From the NCBI GenBank assembly GCA_017405765.1, contig JAFQZS010000027.1, positions 1-64,000 on the forward strand: 64,000 nucleotides of DNA, in the 5' to 3' direction. The position numbers and the translations under genes were made by a program. The DNA is from Clostridia bacterium. Its GTDB lineage: Bacteria > Bacillota > Clostridia > Oscillospirales > RGIG577. The notes under the pieces are model-generated. The model was not told the DNA's origin, did no database searches, and was given only the letters and a program-made list of their open reading frames with translations. Of this stretch, positions 10,740 through 20,600 are shown piece after piece. Within the stretch, counting starts at the first letter, position 1. Each line of letters begins with the position of its first letter.

Positions 10740-10792
10740 CCCTGACGTGATGCGTATCCCGTCAGGGAAGTAAGACCGGGCGCTATGCCCGG
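10740..10792 (+). other. Two consecutive stable hairpins in a 306-bp gap
   Basis: CCCTGACG (10740-10747) pairs with CGTCAGGG (10760-10767), and CCGGGC (10776-10781) pairs with GCCCGG (10787-10792). Neither is followed by a T-run. They lie between the solute-binding gene and the second kinase gene, and could be a transcript-stabilising or leader RNA structure. I match them to no known riboswitch. Confidence 0.35.
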
Positions 10793-10967
10793 ACGGCGAA
10801 AACGCTGATAAAGTGTATACACGAAAAGAAGCTGACCGCAGCGAACAAGCCTTTTTAAGCCTGACGATCTGATAAAAACACTGTATCGGTATATGGCCGA
10901 TCAATGAACACGCGCTATGCGGACTTTGAGAGTATAACCGGGTAATATGCAAAAAGGAGGAAAAAGC

Positions 10968-13900
10968 ATGAAGATAAGAAAGAATACGGCGCTTTTGGCC
11001 TGCATTGCAATACTGCTGTTTCTTATCCTGTCGGTCGGAGTGCCGGTCCCGATAAACGCGGCGGCTTCAGGCCGCGAGGGTATTACTGTCCGTGTAGGCT
11101 ATTATGAAAACGAGATTTTCCAGGAAGGCGCAAAGGAGGGGACTGTCAAATCCGGGTACGCTTATGAGTACTATCAGAAGCTCTCAGAGTATACCGGATG
11201 GCACTATGACTACGTGTATGGCGAATTCGGCGACCTGTACCAGATGCTTCTGGACGGCGATATAGATTTTCTCGCGGGTCTTGCTTGGCGGGAGGACCGC
11301 GAGGATATCATAGGGTATCCGGACGCGGCTATGGGCAATGAGACATATAATCTCGTCAAGCATGACGTAGACGAGGATATAACCGTTGCCGCCTCTTCGC
11401 TGGACGGGAAAAAGATCGGCGTCTTAGACAGCGCTATGGCTGCTGTGCTGCAAACATATTTGGATGAGCACGAGGTACAGGCCGAAATCGTTCTTTTTAG
11501 AGACTATGAGCCCCTCTTTAATGCTTTTGACAACCATGATATTGACGTTATGGCTGCGGAAGGAGACGGGGCATACGGGCGGGAACACGCAGAGCTTTTA
11601 TATGCGTTTGGTGCTTCAGACTATTATCTTTGCGTTGCGAAGTCACGCCCGGAACTGTTAACTGAACTGAATAAAGCGCAGACGGAGCTTGCGGCGAACG
11701 AACCGAACTATATCAATTTGCTGCGCAGCAGATACTATCCTGTCAGCATTTCGAGTCGGCATTCTCCGCGGATGAAAAGCAGTGGCTCTCCGAACACGAC
11801 AAGCTGCGTGTAGGTTATTTGAAACACTACCTGCCATACAGCGACACGGATGATTCGGGAAATGTAACCGGCATCATCGGGGATGTTGTTTCGAGGATGC
11901 TGGAAGAGCTCGGGATCAGCCGTATTTCAGTTTCCTTTATCGGCTACGACAGCTACGACATGATGATCTCCGCCCTGAGCGACAAAGAGATAGATACGGC
12001 CTTCCCCGTTGGCGGCGGTCTGTATTACTCTGAGGAGAGCGGCATCTTCCAGTCCTCTCCCGTCGTATCTGCCGCCACGGAGCTGGTCTACCGCGGAGAG
12101 TATACGGAGGAAACGACATCCTGTTTCGCGGTCAATGAGAATAACCGTATGCAGTACTACTTCGTGATGACCCATTATCCGGATGCTGAGATCGTTTTCT
12201 ATGCCTCGATCGACGATTGCCTGAAAGCGGTCAGCGAAGGAAAGGCGGGCTGCACCACTTTGAACGGACTGAGAGCGAACGATATCCTGCGCAACAGCCG
12301 TTACAGCGGTCTGGCCCTGATCCAGACGACGTACGATGACGACCGTTGCTTTGGCGTTCAGATCGGTAATGCCGGACTTTTGAGACTGCTCAACCGGGGG
12401 ATCAATGTGCTGGGCTCTGATTATGCGCAGAATTTGGCGTTCCGCTATACGGATCAGCTGTATTCCTATTCCGTCTGGGACATGATCCGAAATAACATGG
12501 CGCTCTTTGGCGGCGTTATTCTCGGTATCGCTGCATTGATCATCCTGTTTCTCGTTCGCGATGTCAGAAGATCCAGAAGGGAGATCCGAAACAAAGAAAA
12601 TGCCCGGGTCGAACTGGAAAAAGCAAATGCGGAGCTGGCCGAGAGCCAGGCGGCGAAGCAGCGCGAGCTGGAGGAACGGCTGGCACTGCAGGAGGAATTG
12701 TTGAAGCAGCAATCGCGCCGAGAGCAGCAGGACAAGATGATCACCGCGCTGGCATCGGATTATCGCTGTGTATATCACGTCGATCTGGATCATAACGATG
12801 CCGTTTGTTATCGGAAAGATCCCACTGACTCGGAGCAGACAGAAGAGGGGATCCATTTTCCGTATCATGAGCGGTTTGTACGGTATGCAGAGCTTTGTGT
12901 CGCGGACAGTTACCGCGACGGTTTCCTGCGGTTCATCGATCCCGAGTACATACGGTCGGCTCTTTCGAACAATCTGATCATTGCCTATCGGTATCTCGCC
13001 CAAAGAAATGGGAAAGAGTACTATGAAATGATTCGTATTGCGGGCGTACGCCACGCGGAGGATCGTGACGACCATATAGTACACGCCGTGGGCCTCGGTC
13101 TGACAGTCATCGACGAGGAAATGCGGGAGGAGATGGCGAAAAACCAAGCACTGGCGGAGGCGCTTAGCGCAGCAGAGGATGCAAATAAAGCCAAGACGGC
13201 GTTCCTGTCCAATATGAGCCATGAGATCCGCACGCCGATGAACGCGATAATCGGTCTGAACGACATCGCGATGAACGATCCCACTGCAAGCGATAAGGTC
13301 AAGGAATACCTGAGTAAGATCGGCAACTCCGCTCAGCATTTGCTGGGGATCATCAACGATATCCTTGACATGAGCCGCATCGAATCCGGCCGCATGACCA
13401 TCAAGAAAGAGGAATTCTCCTTTGCCAAGGCCCTGGAGCAGGTCAACACGATCGTCAGCGGCCAGTGCCGGGACAAAGGTCTCGTTTACGACTGCCGCAT
13501 CAACGGGCAGGTGGACGATACCTACGTCGGCGACGCCATGAAGCTCAAGCAGGTGATGATAAACATTCTCGGCAACGCGGTCAAATTCACGCCGGAGGGC
13601 GGGACGGTCCGCTTTGTGATCGAGGAGGGCCCGCGCTATGACGGGCAGGCGACGCTGCGCTTCATTATCAGCGATACCGGCATCGGCATGAGCAAGGAAT
13701 TTCTACCGCGATTATTTGATGCCTTCAGCCAGGAGGACTCTTCCTCCACCAGCCGCTACGGTTCGACCGGTCTGGGCATGCCCATCACCAAGAGCATCGT
13801 GGAGCTGATGAACGGCCGCATAGAGGTAGAAAGCGAAAAAGGTAAGGGCACTGTTTTTACGGTGACCGTTACGCTGGGCGAATCTGACAGAAAGAATCTC

Positions 13901-14722
13901 CGGACCGAAGAAGATCTGGTTTCTCAGGATCTAAACGTGCTGGTGATCGACGATGACCGGATCGCGCTGGAGCATGCCGAGATCATTCTCGGCCAGGTGG
14001 GCATAAGCTGCGATACTGCGGAATCCGGTTGGGAGGGTGTGGACAAGGTTCGCATTCGTTACGGACGACGGGAGCACTATGATCTGATCCTGATCGATTG
14101 GAAAATGCCCGAAATGGACGGTGTGGATACGACGAGGCGTATCCGTGAAATCGTCGGTCGTAATACACCCATTATCATCCTTACGTCGTTTAATTGGGAT
14201 GAGATAGCAGATGAAGCCAAAGAGGCCGGCGTAGACACGTTCGTGTCAAAGCCATTGTTTGCCGATAACGTAATGGACGAGTTCAGGGAGGCTTTCCGCC
14301 GCAAGAATAAGGCGCTGGAAGAGAAAACGGCAGACCTGAAGGGTCGCAGGGTGCTTCTGGCGGAGGACGTGAAGGTGAACGCCGAAATCATCATGATGGT
14401 GCTCGCTATGCGGGAGATGGAAGTGGATCTGGCGGAGAACGGCAGGATCGCCGTGGATTTGTTTGAAGCCCGCGAGCCGGGCTATTACGATGCAATCCTG
14501 ATGGACATGCGCATGCCGGAAATGGACGGCCTGGAAGCCACAAAGGCTATAAGAGCGTCAGACCGTGCCGACGCGAAAACAATTCCCATTATCGCCCTGA
14601 CCGCCAACGCTTTTGACGAAGATGTACAGCGCAGCATGCAGGCCGGACTAAATGCTCACTTGTCCAAGCCAGTTGAGCCGGAGGTATTGTTTGATACCCT
14701 GGAAAGCCTGATAAAAGATTAG
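10968..14722 (+). pseudogene. BvgS-like hybrid sensor kinase split by a frameshift
   Basis: Start at 10968 follows AAAGGAGG. Frame 1 (10968-11813) encodes a signal/anchor segment and a first SBP_bac_3-type domain (GITVRVGYYENEIFQ). Near 11735-11757 the frame shifts; the second frame enters as SAFSADEKQWLSEHDKLRVG, the usual start of a second SBP_bac_3 domain, and runs to 14722. Then come a membrane helix, a long coiled coil (ELEERLALQEELLKQQ), HisKA (His codon at 13220, [13 protein letters not shown]), HATPase, and two receivers (Asp codons at 14096 and 14504). Restored length is about 1250 residues. Could be a real inactivating mutation or a sequencing/assembly error; the downstream 967 residues look intact. 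Confidence 0.8.
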
Positions 14723-14854
14723 CTGAATAATCATTATTATCACTGCGGATGAAAGCTCGCATTATTTACTCCGGATACCTGTCTGTCCCATAGATCCGGT
14801 CAAATAATATGAAAATGTGATTTTACCCTTGACAACGAGGTTCTCAACACATTA

Positions 14855-15115
14855 ATGTTGTTGGATTCTCTTAAAGCAGTACAGTCATTCTCGAAAAAGG
14901 GCTATCCCTTTTTCCATGCTTGTTGTGAATCTTTCTTCAAATTTCTCAAAAAAGAAGAAACAAACCGATGGATCTATCACTCTTTGGATAAGTTGAAGTC
15001 TTCTTTTTTCGAATATATTGGAGGATTCTATAACTCCGGAAGGCCTCACGGTTTTCTTGGAATGTTTACGCCTGACCAAAAGAAAATCTCTTCCGGGATC
15101 AGGTGCGGCATCTGA
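14855..15115 (+). mobile_element. IS3-family transposase C-terminal remnant
   Basis: 86 codons matching the end of an IS3-type OrfB integrase core: SFSKKGYPFFHACCESFFKF carries the final catalytic Glu region (ESFF), then LKKEETNR, EYIGGFYNSGRPHGFLG and TPDQK. The first two catalytic aspartates and OrfA are absent, so it cannot transpose. The usual DNA after GYP is changed to FHA. The rest of the gap 14723-15233 shows nothing else I can name. Confidence 0.75.
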
Positions 15116-15233
15116 TCCCGCAAGATTTCTTCCGCAAATCGTGTCTGCTTACTTGACTACGGTTAAATTATGAAGAAAAATATGAAACTGTCAAAATTGA
15201 AACTGAGTCTGATCATATGGAGATGTGCTTTTT

Positions 15234-15821
15234 ATGAAAAAAAAATTACGTTTTTTAGCTGAGACATGTTTAGCGATGGTTTTGGTACTGTTATGTGTCG
15301 CTTGCAGTTCTGCCGCGCAGGGAAACGATCAGGAGACTGCGAAAAGCTTAACGAACACTGAAAACAGTGTGCAGAACGAACAGGAATCTGCGCCGGTATC
15401 CGACCCGGATTTTGATCGGGCAAAATTGATCAAAATGGCAATCGAGAATCAGAAATCCTCCTACGCTCCGTATTCCGGATACAATGTTTCCGCCGCGGTG
15501 CTGATGGATTCCGGTGAGATTTACACGGGTGCGAATGTTGAGAACGCTTCGTATCCGGCCGGAGTCTGTGCGGAGCATAACGCAATCAATATTGCCGTTC
15601 TGAACGGCGAGAGGAAGATCGTCGCTATCGCCATTGTCGGCGGCGCGGATTATACGGTCAGCGATTACTGCGCCCCGTGCGGAATCTGTCGACAGGTCAT
15701 GCGTGAGTTTTGCGACCCCACAAAAATGCGCGTGATTATCGCGATTTCCCCGACCGATTACAAGGAGTATACTCTTGAGGAACTGCTGCCCGAGAGCTTT
15801 GGCCCGTCTAATCTGGAATAA
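15234..15821 (+). CDS. Cytidine deaminase-like protein with lipoprotein signal
   Basis: 195 residues. A type II signal (KKKLRFLAETCLAMVLVLLC then VAC|SS lipobox) is followed by a polar linker to about residue 62 and a complete cytidine/deoxycytidine deaminase fold. It has SSYAPYSGYNVSAAVL, the zinc/catalytic motif CAEHNAI (Cys-Ala-Glu) and PCGICRQ. Known tetrameric CDAs are about 130-residue cytosolic enzymes, so export is unusual. ATG at 15234 is chosen over GTG 15225 because GGAG sits about 12 nt before it. If acylated as predicted, it would act outside the membrane, perhaps on scavenged nucleosides. Confidence 0.8.
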   Translation: MKKKLRFLAETCLAMVLVLLCVACSSAAQGNDQETAKSLTNTENSVQNEQESAPVSDPDFDRAKLIKMAIENQKSSYAPYSGYNVSAAVLMDSGEIYTGANVENASYPAGVCAEHNAINIAVLNGERKIVAIAIVGGADYTVSDYCAPCGICRQVMREFCDPTKMRVIIAISPTDYKEYTLEELLPESFGPSNLE

Positions 15822-15964
15822 GCATAGTTTATTGCGGAAATCTAGGCCTTATCGGCGAACATATGCCTTAAAAATAATCGATAATTTAATAATAAATGCC
15901 TGTCATACAGAAATATTCATAAAACTTTATATACAATTAAGTAACAAAAAAAAAATTAAGGTAA

Positions 15965-16100
15965 AAAACCCAGTGTTCATGCGGCTTTCTAAGGATGACA
16001 ATTATATCCAAACCGCTTTTTACGACAAATTTACGACAAATGAGAGTTTAGTACAGCATCAAGTTTTTGACCGTATAAAAGTTAATCGCAGTATTACTAT
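15965..16100 (+). repeat. Dispersed repeat, copy 3 (longest copy)
   Basis: Has three parts: an upstream 36-bp imperfect palindrome (GCGGCTTTCTAAGGAT to ATCCAAACCGC), the tandem TTTACGACAAAT core, and the downstream arm shared with copy 2 (CCGTATAAAAGTTAATCGC). The upstream part and core are about 90% identical by eye to copy 4 at 20172. Copies 3 and 4 flank the large SLH gene in direct orientation. Confidence 0.8.
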
Positions 16101-16137
16101 AAGAACGAGGCAAACGCCTCGTTCTTACTTTTCTTCA
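16101..16137 (+). terminator. Perfect 11-bp hairpin terminator at the end of repeat copy 3
   Basis: AAGAACGAGGC pairs with GCCTCGTTCTT over loop AAAC, then ACTTTTCTT. It follows the repeat directly, so the repeat could be a short transcription unit. The remainder up to 16408 holds a TATAAT box near 16327 and no gene. Confidence 0.65.
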
Positions 16138-16408
16138 CCGAAATACTTCGGGAACGGGATGCGGCACGGAAGGAGAACCCTTACGCCGCGGCATACATGA
16201 CAAGAAACTGTCACCGGATACAGCATAAAGACTCCGGGGAACTGAGAGTAACAGATGATGAGAAAAACAGAGGCGTTTTTTATGACGCTGTACTTAAAAA
16301 CCGGTGGCAAAAAGCGTATCTGTGTTGTATAATCGAAATAAAAGAAATCGAAATGCACTGATCCGTCCTGAGGATTATTGAAACTGAGCATAAAAAAGGA
16401 GGCCCTCC

Positions 16409-19400
16409 ATGAAAAAAAGAATACTGTCCCTTATTATCTGCGCCGCACTGGCGCTGAGTCTGCTGCCCGTGGCAACGCTGGCGGCGGAGACTGCGTACTC
16501 CATCACCTGCGAGGGCGGGGTCACTGCCCTGGTGAACAGACAGAAGGTGACAGAGGCCCCTGCGGGGTCGATGGTCGTTCTCTCCGGCTTCACGCCGGGG
16601 GCAACCCTGACCGTAACGGACGCGAACGGGCAGCCCGTGCCCCTGAATGAAAACGTCTTCACCATGCCCCAAAGCGATGTGACGGTGAGGGCGACAGAGA
16701 GCGACGACCCGGCGCCGCCGGAACCGACGGACCCGGAGTACTATGGAGGGAAAGAAGATCCTGATTCCTGGCAAGAACTGTTGACACGGATGAGGGACGG
16801 GGAAACCGTTAAACTGACCGAGGATGTGACCCGCACAACAGAGGATACGATCAGCTTTAATGGCACACTGGATCTGAACGGCTATTGTCTGGATGGAGGA
16901 GATAAATTCAGCACACCCATCATAAACGGCGGCAAACTGACGATCTGCGACAGCAGCACAGCCGGAACAGGAAAAATAATATGTCATAGCAACTGCGCGA
17001 TTCGCATTGAAACTGGTTCCTCCCTGACCCTTCTGGGAGGCAGCATCACCGGAATCGAGACTGGCGTGTGTGTGTCCGGCGGTAGCTTCATCATGACCGG
17101 AGGCAACATCACCGGGAGTTGGAACGGCGTATTAATTGAAGTCAGCCCAAACGACGGGAACAGCGGCAGCTTCACCATGTCCGGCGGCAGCATCACCGGA
17201 AGCGGGACCGGCGTGAATGTGTCCGGCGGAAGCTTCACCATGACCGACGGCAGCATCACAGGGAATGAGCTTGGCGCGCTTGTGAGTGCGTACGGCAGCT
17301 TCACCATGACCGGCGGCAGCATAACCGGGAACAAGACCGGCGTGAATTTGAACAACGGCAGCTTCAGCGTATCCGGCAGCCCCGAGGTCACGGGAAACGT
17401 AGATGAATGGAATAATACGAGCAATGTGTATCTGGACTCCGACAGTCCCTTAACCGTCGTCGGGCACTTGGAGGAGGGCGCGGCCATAGGCGTGAGCACA
17501 TGGAATTATGAGCCCGGAGTGTTCGCCCGCGGGACTGATAGCTATACCCTCACCGATGAGGACATTTCCCATTTTTCCATCGATGACCCGTCCTATATCG
17601 TTGTTCTGAACAACAATGGCGAAGCGGAGCTGGTGAAGCCGGTACCGCTCTACCAAATCAAATACCTGGCCGACGTCACCGTATTGTTGAACGGTCAGAA
17701 GGTCACTGGTACGGTTGCGCCCGAAGACGGCCAAATTAATTTCAAAGTCCCGGAGGGAGTCTCTGTCGCCTTTCTCTGCCCTGATACAGGCAGAGGCTGT
17801 CCGATTCTGAACTCCCGTTGGGAGTTTTATGGCGACAGTGGTTATTATAATGATGCATCGAAAATCTCCTTCCCGGCGGGCCGTGCTTTCATCATGCCCC
17901 CGGCCGATGTGACGGTAGTAGTGGGAGAGTATGCGGAATTCGTTGAAGCAAACAGTTGGGATAAACTGTATGCCTGGCTGGAAAAAGGGAAAAACGTCCG
18001 TCTGACTGGGAATGTGGATCGCACTGTTGATGAATCGCTGCACGAATGCTCCGGGGTGCTGGATCTGAACGGATGGCAGTTGGACTGCGGAGAAGGGTTT
18101 CACGAGCCCATTATAAACGGCGACAGCCTGACGATCATGGACAGCAGCACAGACGGGAAAGGGAGAATAATATACCATAACTACAGACCTATCAGTGTTG
18201 GAACTGAAGATGGCTTTATTAACGTATCTTCACTTACGCTTCTCGGCGGCAGCATCGAGCCTGCGGAGGGTGTGGAAGGCGGCACCGCGGTGAACATAAG
18301 AAAGGGCGGCAGCTTCCTCATGACCGGCGGCAGCATCACCGGGAACGAGTACGGCGTGTATGTCGAGGGCAACTTCATCATGACCGGCGGCAGCATCACC
18401 GGGAACGAGTACGGCGTGTATGTCGCGGGCAACTTCATCATGACCGGCGGCAGCATAACCGGGAATGAGAAAGGCGTGATTGTGAATTCAGGCGGCAGCT
18501 TCAGTGTATCCGGCAGCCCCGAGGTCACGGGAAACGTAGATGAATGGAATAATACGAGCAATGTGTATCTGGACTCCGACAGTCCCATAACTGTCGCTGG
18601 ATCTCTGGAGAAGGGCGCGGCGATAGGCGTGAATACATGGATGAACGAGCCCGGCGTGTTCGCCCGTGGAACCGAAAGCAATACCCTCAAAGAGGAAGAC
18701 CTGAAGCATTTTTTCAGCGACGCGGAAGGCCTGACAGTCGCTTTGAACGACAATGGAGAAGGAGAACTTATCAGCTCTGCGCCCGGCGGCTGGCCGCCGG
18801 ACAGCGGTGAGATATATCTTATCACTGCAATAGACGCCGATACAGGCGATTTACTGCAGGGCGCAAAAATCACGATCATCGAAAAGGAAACCGGCAAAGT
18901 GATCGATGAGTGGACAAGCACTGACGGGCCTCATGAGAGCCTGAGTCTGAAAAAAGAGACCGTGTACATCATGCGTGTGCTCGAGACCCCGGAGGGCTAT
19001 GAAAAGCCGGATGACGTTGAGTTCATGATCAATGAAACAGAATGGAATGGTATCACAGTATTATCGGGGCCCGGCGAGATAACGAACGACGGCTTACGGC
19101 TGTTATTTAAGCAAAAGCCCGCGCAGCCTGCCCACAGAGGCGGCGGAGGAGGCGGCGGCAGCGTCACCTACGCGGTCGCTACGGACAGGGCGCAGAACGG
19201 CAGTGTAAGCGCTTCTCCCACAAATGCGGCGTACGGCAGGAAAGTGACGCTCACGGTTACCCCCGATGAGGGATACAGGCTTGACAGCCTGACCGTAACG
19301 GATAAAAACGGCAATGAGGTTTCCGTGACTGAGAAGGGCAGCGGCGTATACTCCTTCACCATGCCGGACTCCAAGGTCACCGTAACACCGGTCTTCGCAA

Positions 19401-20014
19401 TGATAGCGTCGCCGGATCCCGATAACGGAGAGGACTTTGGCGCGGACGCAGACTGCCCCTTAAACAGATTTACCGATGCGAGTCCCGCGGCGTGGTATCA
19501 CGACGGCGTACACTGGGCGCTCGAAGAGGGCGTGATGAACGGCGTCGGAGCCGACAGATTCGCACCCGACGGCACGGCGACGAGAGCGACGGTGGTCACC
19601 ATGCTCTGGCGACTTGAGGGAGAGCCCGCCGGCGCTGACGATCCCTTTGACGACGTGCCTGACGGCGCGTGGTACGCGCCCGCTGTAAGCTGGGCGGCAG
19701 AAAACGGCGTTGTAAACGGAACGAGCGAAACTACGTTTGACCCCGAGACTTCGGTCACCCGCGAGCAGCTTGCGGCGATACTCTACCGCTATGCACAGTC
19801 AAAGGGGCAGGGCTTTAGCGAAGCTTGGGCGTTTCCGCTCGATTTCTCCGACGCGGCCGACGTGTCGGAATACGCTTATGAGCCGATGTGCTGGATGACG
19901 ATGAACGGCATAATCACCGGTATGAGCGGCGGAACGCTTGCACCGAATGAGAACGCGACACGGGCACAGATCGCTACCATGTTCATGCGCTTCTGCAATG
20001 TGAGTGAGGAGTAA
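16409..20014 (+). CDS. Large SLH-anchored beta-helix surface protein
   Basis: 1201 residues with signal peptide (KKRILSLIICAALALSLLPV). A module of about 400 residues occurs twice (about 30-405 and 415-795): a small beta domain ending in FTMP/FIMPPADVTV, an LDLNG segment, then tandem SFTMTGGSITGN repeats of a right-handed beta-helix, closing with SGSPEVTGNVDEWNNTSNVY in both. A Cna-B/SpaA-like domain follows (GEIYLITAIDADTGDLLQGA), then a glycine-rich linker, a Flg_new-type bacterial repeat (NGSVSASPTNAAYG), and three SLH motifs from about 1015 to the end. Likely a wall-attached adhesin or glycan-binding protein. It lies between direct repeat copies 3 and 4. Confidence 0.85.
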   Translation: MKKRILSLIICAALALSLLPVATLAAETAYSITCEGGVTALVNRQKVTEAPAGSMVVLSGFTPGATLTVTDANGQPVPLNENVFTMPQSDVTVRATESDDPAPPEPTDPEYYGGKEDPDSWQELLTRMRDGETVKLTEDVTRTTEDTISFNGTLDLNGYCLDGGDKFSTPIINGGKLTICDSSTAGTGKIICHSNCAIRIETGSSLTLLGGSITGIETGVCVSGGSFIMTGGNITGSWNGVLIEVSPNDGNSGSFTMSGGSITGSGTGVNVSGGSFTMTDGSITGNELGALVSAYGSFTMTGGSITGNKTGVNLNNGSFSVSGSPEVTGNVDEWNNTSNVYLDSDSPLTVVGHLEEGAAIGVSTWNYEPGVFARGTDSYTLTDEDISHFSIDDPSYIVVLNNNGEAELVKPVPLYQIKYLADVTVLLNGQKVTGTVAPEDGQINFKVPEGVSVAFLCPDTGRGCPILNSRWEFYGDSGYYNDASKISFPAGRAFIMPPADVTVVVGEYAEFVEANSWDKLYAWLEKGKNVRLTGNVDRTVDESLHECSGVLDLNGWQLDCGEGFHEPIINGDSLTIMDSSTDGKGRIIYHNYRPISVGTEDGFINVSSLTLLGGSIEPAEGVEGGTAVNIRKGGSFLMTGGSITGNEYGVYVEGNFIMTGGSITGNEYGVYVAGNFIMTGGSITGNEKGVIVNSGGSFSVSGSPEVTGNVDEWNNTSNVYLDSDSPITVAGSLEKGAAIGVNTWMNEPGVFARGTESNTLKEEDLKHFFSDAEGLTVALNDNGEGELISSAPGGWPPDSGEIYLITAIDADTGDLLQGAKITIIEKETGKVIDEWTSTDGPHESLSLKKETVYIMRVLETPEGYEKPDDVEFMINETEWNGITVLSGPGEITNDGLRLLFKQKPAQPAHRGGGGGGGSVTYAVATDRAQNGSVSASPTNAAYGRKVTLTVTPDEGYRLDSLTVTDKNGNEVSVTEKGSGVYSFTMPDSKVTVTPVFAMIASPDPDNGEDFGADADCPLNRFTDASPAAWYHDGVHWALEEGVMNGVGADRFAPDGTATRATVVTMLWRLEGEPAGADDPFDDVPDGAWYAPAVSWAAENGVVNGTSETTFDPETSVTREQLAAILYRYAQSKGQGFSEAWAFPLDFSDAADVSEYAYEPMCWMTMNGIITGMSGGTLAPNENATRAQIATMFMRFCNVSEE
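18321..18478 (+). repeat. 60-bp tandem repeats inside the surface protein gene
   Basis: Units 18321-18380 and 18381-18440 differ by one base (GTCGAGGGC versus GTCGCGGGC); a third unit from 18441 is diverged. Each adds one 20-residue beta-helix turn. Near identity points to recent slippage or recombination and likely length variation between strains. Confidence 0.85.
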
Positions 20015-20072
20015 AAGCCTGTATAGACGAACGGACCCATTTGCAAAATAACGAATCAATAAGATAAATAAT

Positions 20073-20106
20073 ACGCCTCCGAATCAATCAGTTCGGAGGC
20101 GTTTGT
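20073..20106 (+). terminator. Terminator after the SLH surface protein gene
   Basis: ACGCCTCCGAA pairs with TTCGGAGGCGT over an 8-nt loop, followed by TTGTCTGT. 11-bp perfect stem. Confidence 0.7.
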
Positions 20107-20171
20107 CTGTCATACCGTAATATAAATTGTGAATCTTATGTGAATTTCAATAAGTCTCTCGGTAAAGGCTC

Positions 20172-20266
20172 AAAAACCCAGTGTTTATGCGGCTTTCTAA
20201 GGATAACAATTTTATCCAAACCGCGTTTTACGACAGATTTACAACAAATGAGAGTTTAGTACAGCA
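20172..20266 (+). repeat. Dispersed repeat, copy 4 (palindrome plus core)
   Basis: Includes GCGGCTTTCTAAGGATAA with TTATCCAAACCGC (inner arms GGATAA/TTATCC) and the core ending GAGAGTTTAGTACAGCA. The homology stops exactly where the YbaK gene fragment begins. Confidence 0.8.
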
Positions 20267-20269
20267 AAG

Positions 20270-20599
20270 TTTATCTATGATGTGGCCGCATATTTGAAAA
20301 CGCTGTTCGGACATGCTGTTGGTGGTGTCTGTCCGTTTGGCGTCAATTAAGGCGTGATGATCTACCTTGACGAATCACTGAAAAGGTTCCCGACAGTTTT
20401 CCATGCAAGCGGAAGCAGTAATAGCGCGATTGAACTGTCAATTGCTGAATTGGAAAAGTATTCAGGCCTTGCAGCATGGCTTGATGTTTGTAAAAACTGG
20501 CAATCCTGTGAAGTCTATAAAGGAATGAAAACGAGTCTCTTTGGCCATCACACAGGCGCTCCTTCTGGGGCGTCTTATTTCGTGCCGGTGGTTCCTTGA
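20270..20599 (+). pseudogene. YbaK/EbsC-type aminoacyl-tRNA deacylase remnant
   Basis: The frame reads GHAVGGVCPFGVN, an in-frame TAA (20348-20350), then YLDESLKRFPTVF, SSNSAIELSIAELEKYSG and WLDVCKNW. These are the C-terminal half of the YbaK/EbsC (Cys-tRNA(Pro) deacylase) family; the stop replaces a residue of the usual FAVNEGV segment. The N-terminal half is missing: the fragment starts at the edge of repeat copy 4. After about 20505 the reading frame no longer resembles the family. Confidence 0.7.
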
Positions 20600-20600
20600 G

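Noticed and set aside
11927-13339. 470-codon minus-strand frame inside the second kinase gene
   Set aside because: Overlaps HisKA and sensor coding sequence entirely and has no domain or ribosome site.
14885-15079. Minus-strand frame over the IS3 remnant as a separate gene
   Set aside because: The plus-strand frame shows the IS3 transposase C-terminus; the minus frame is a shadow.
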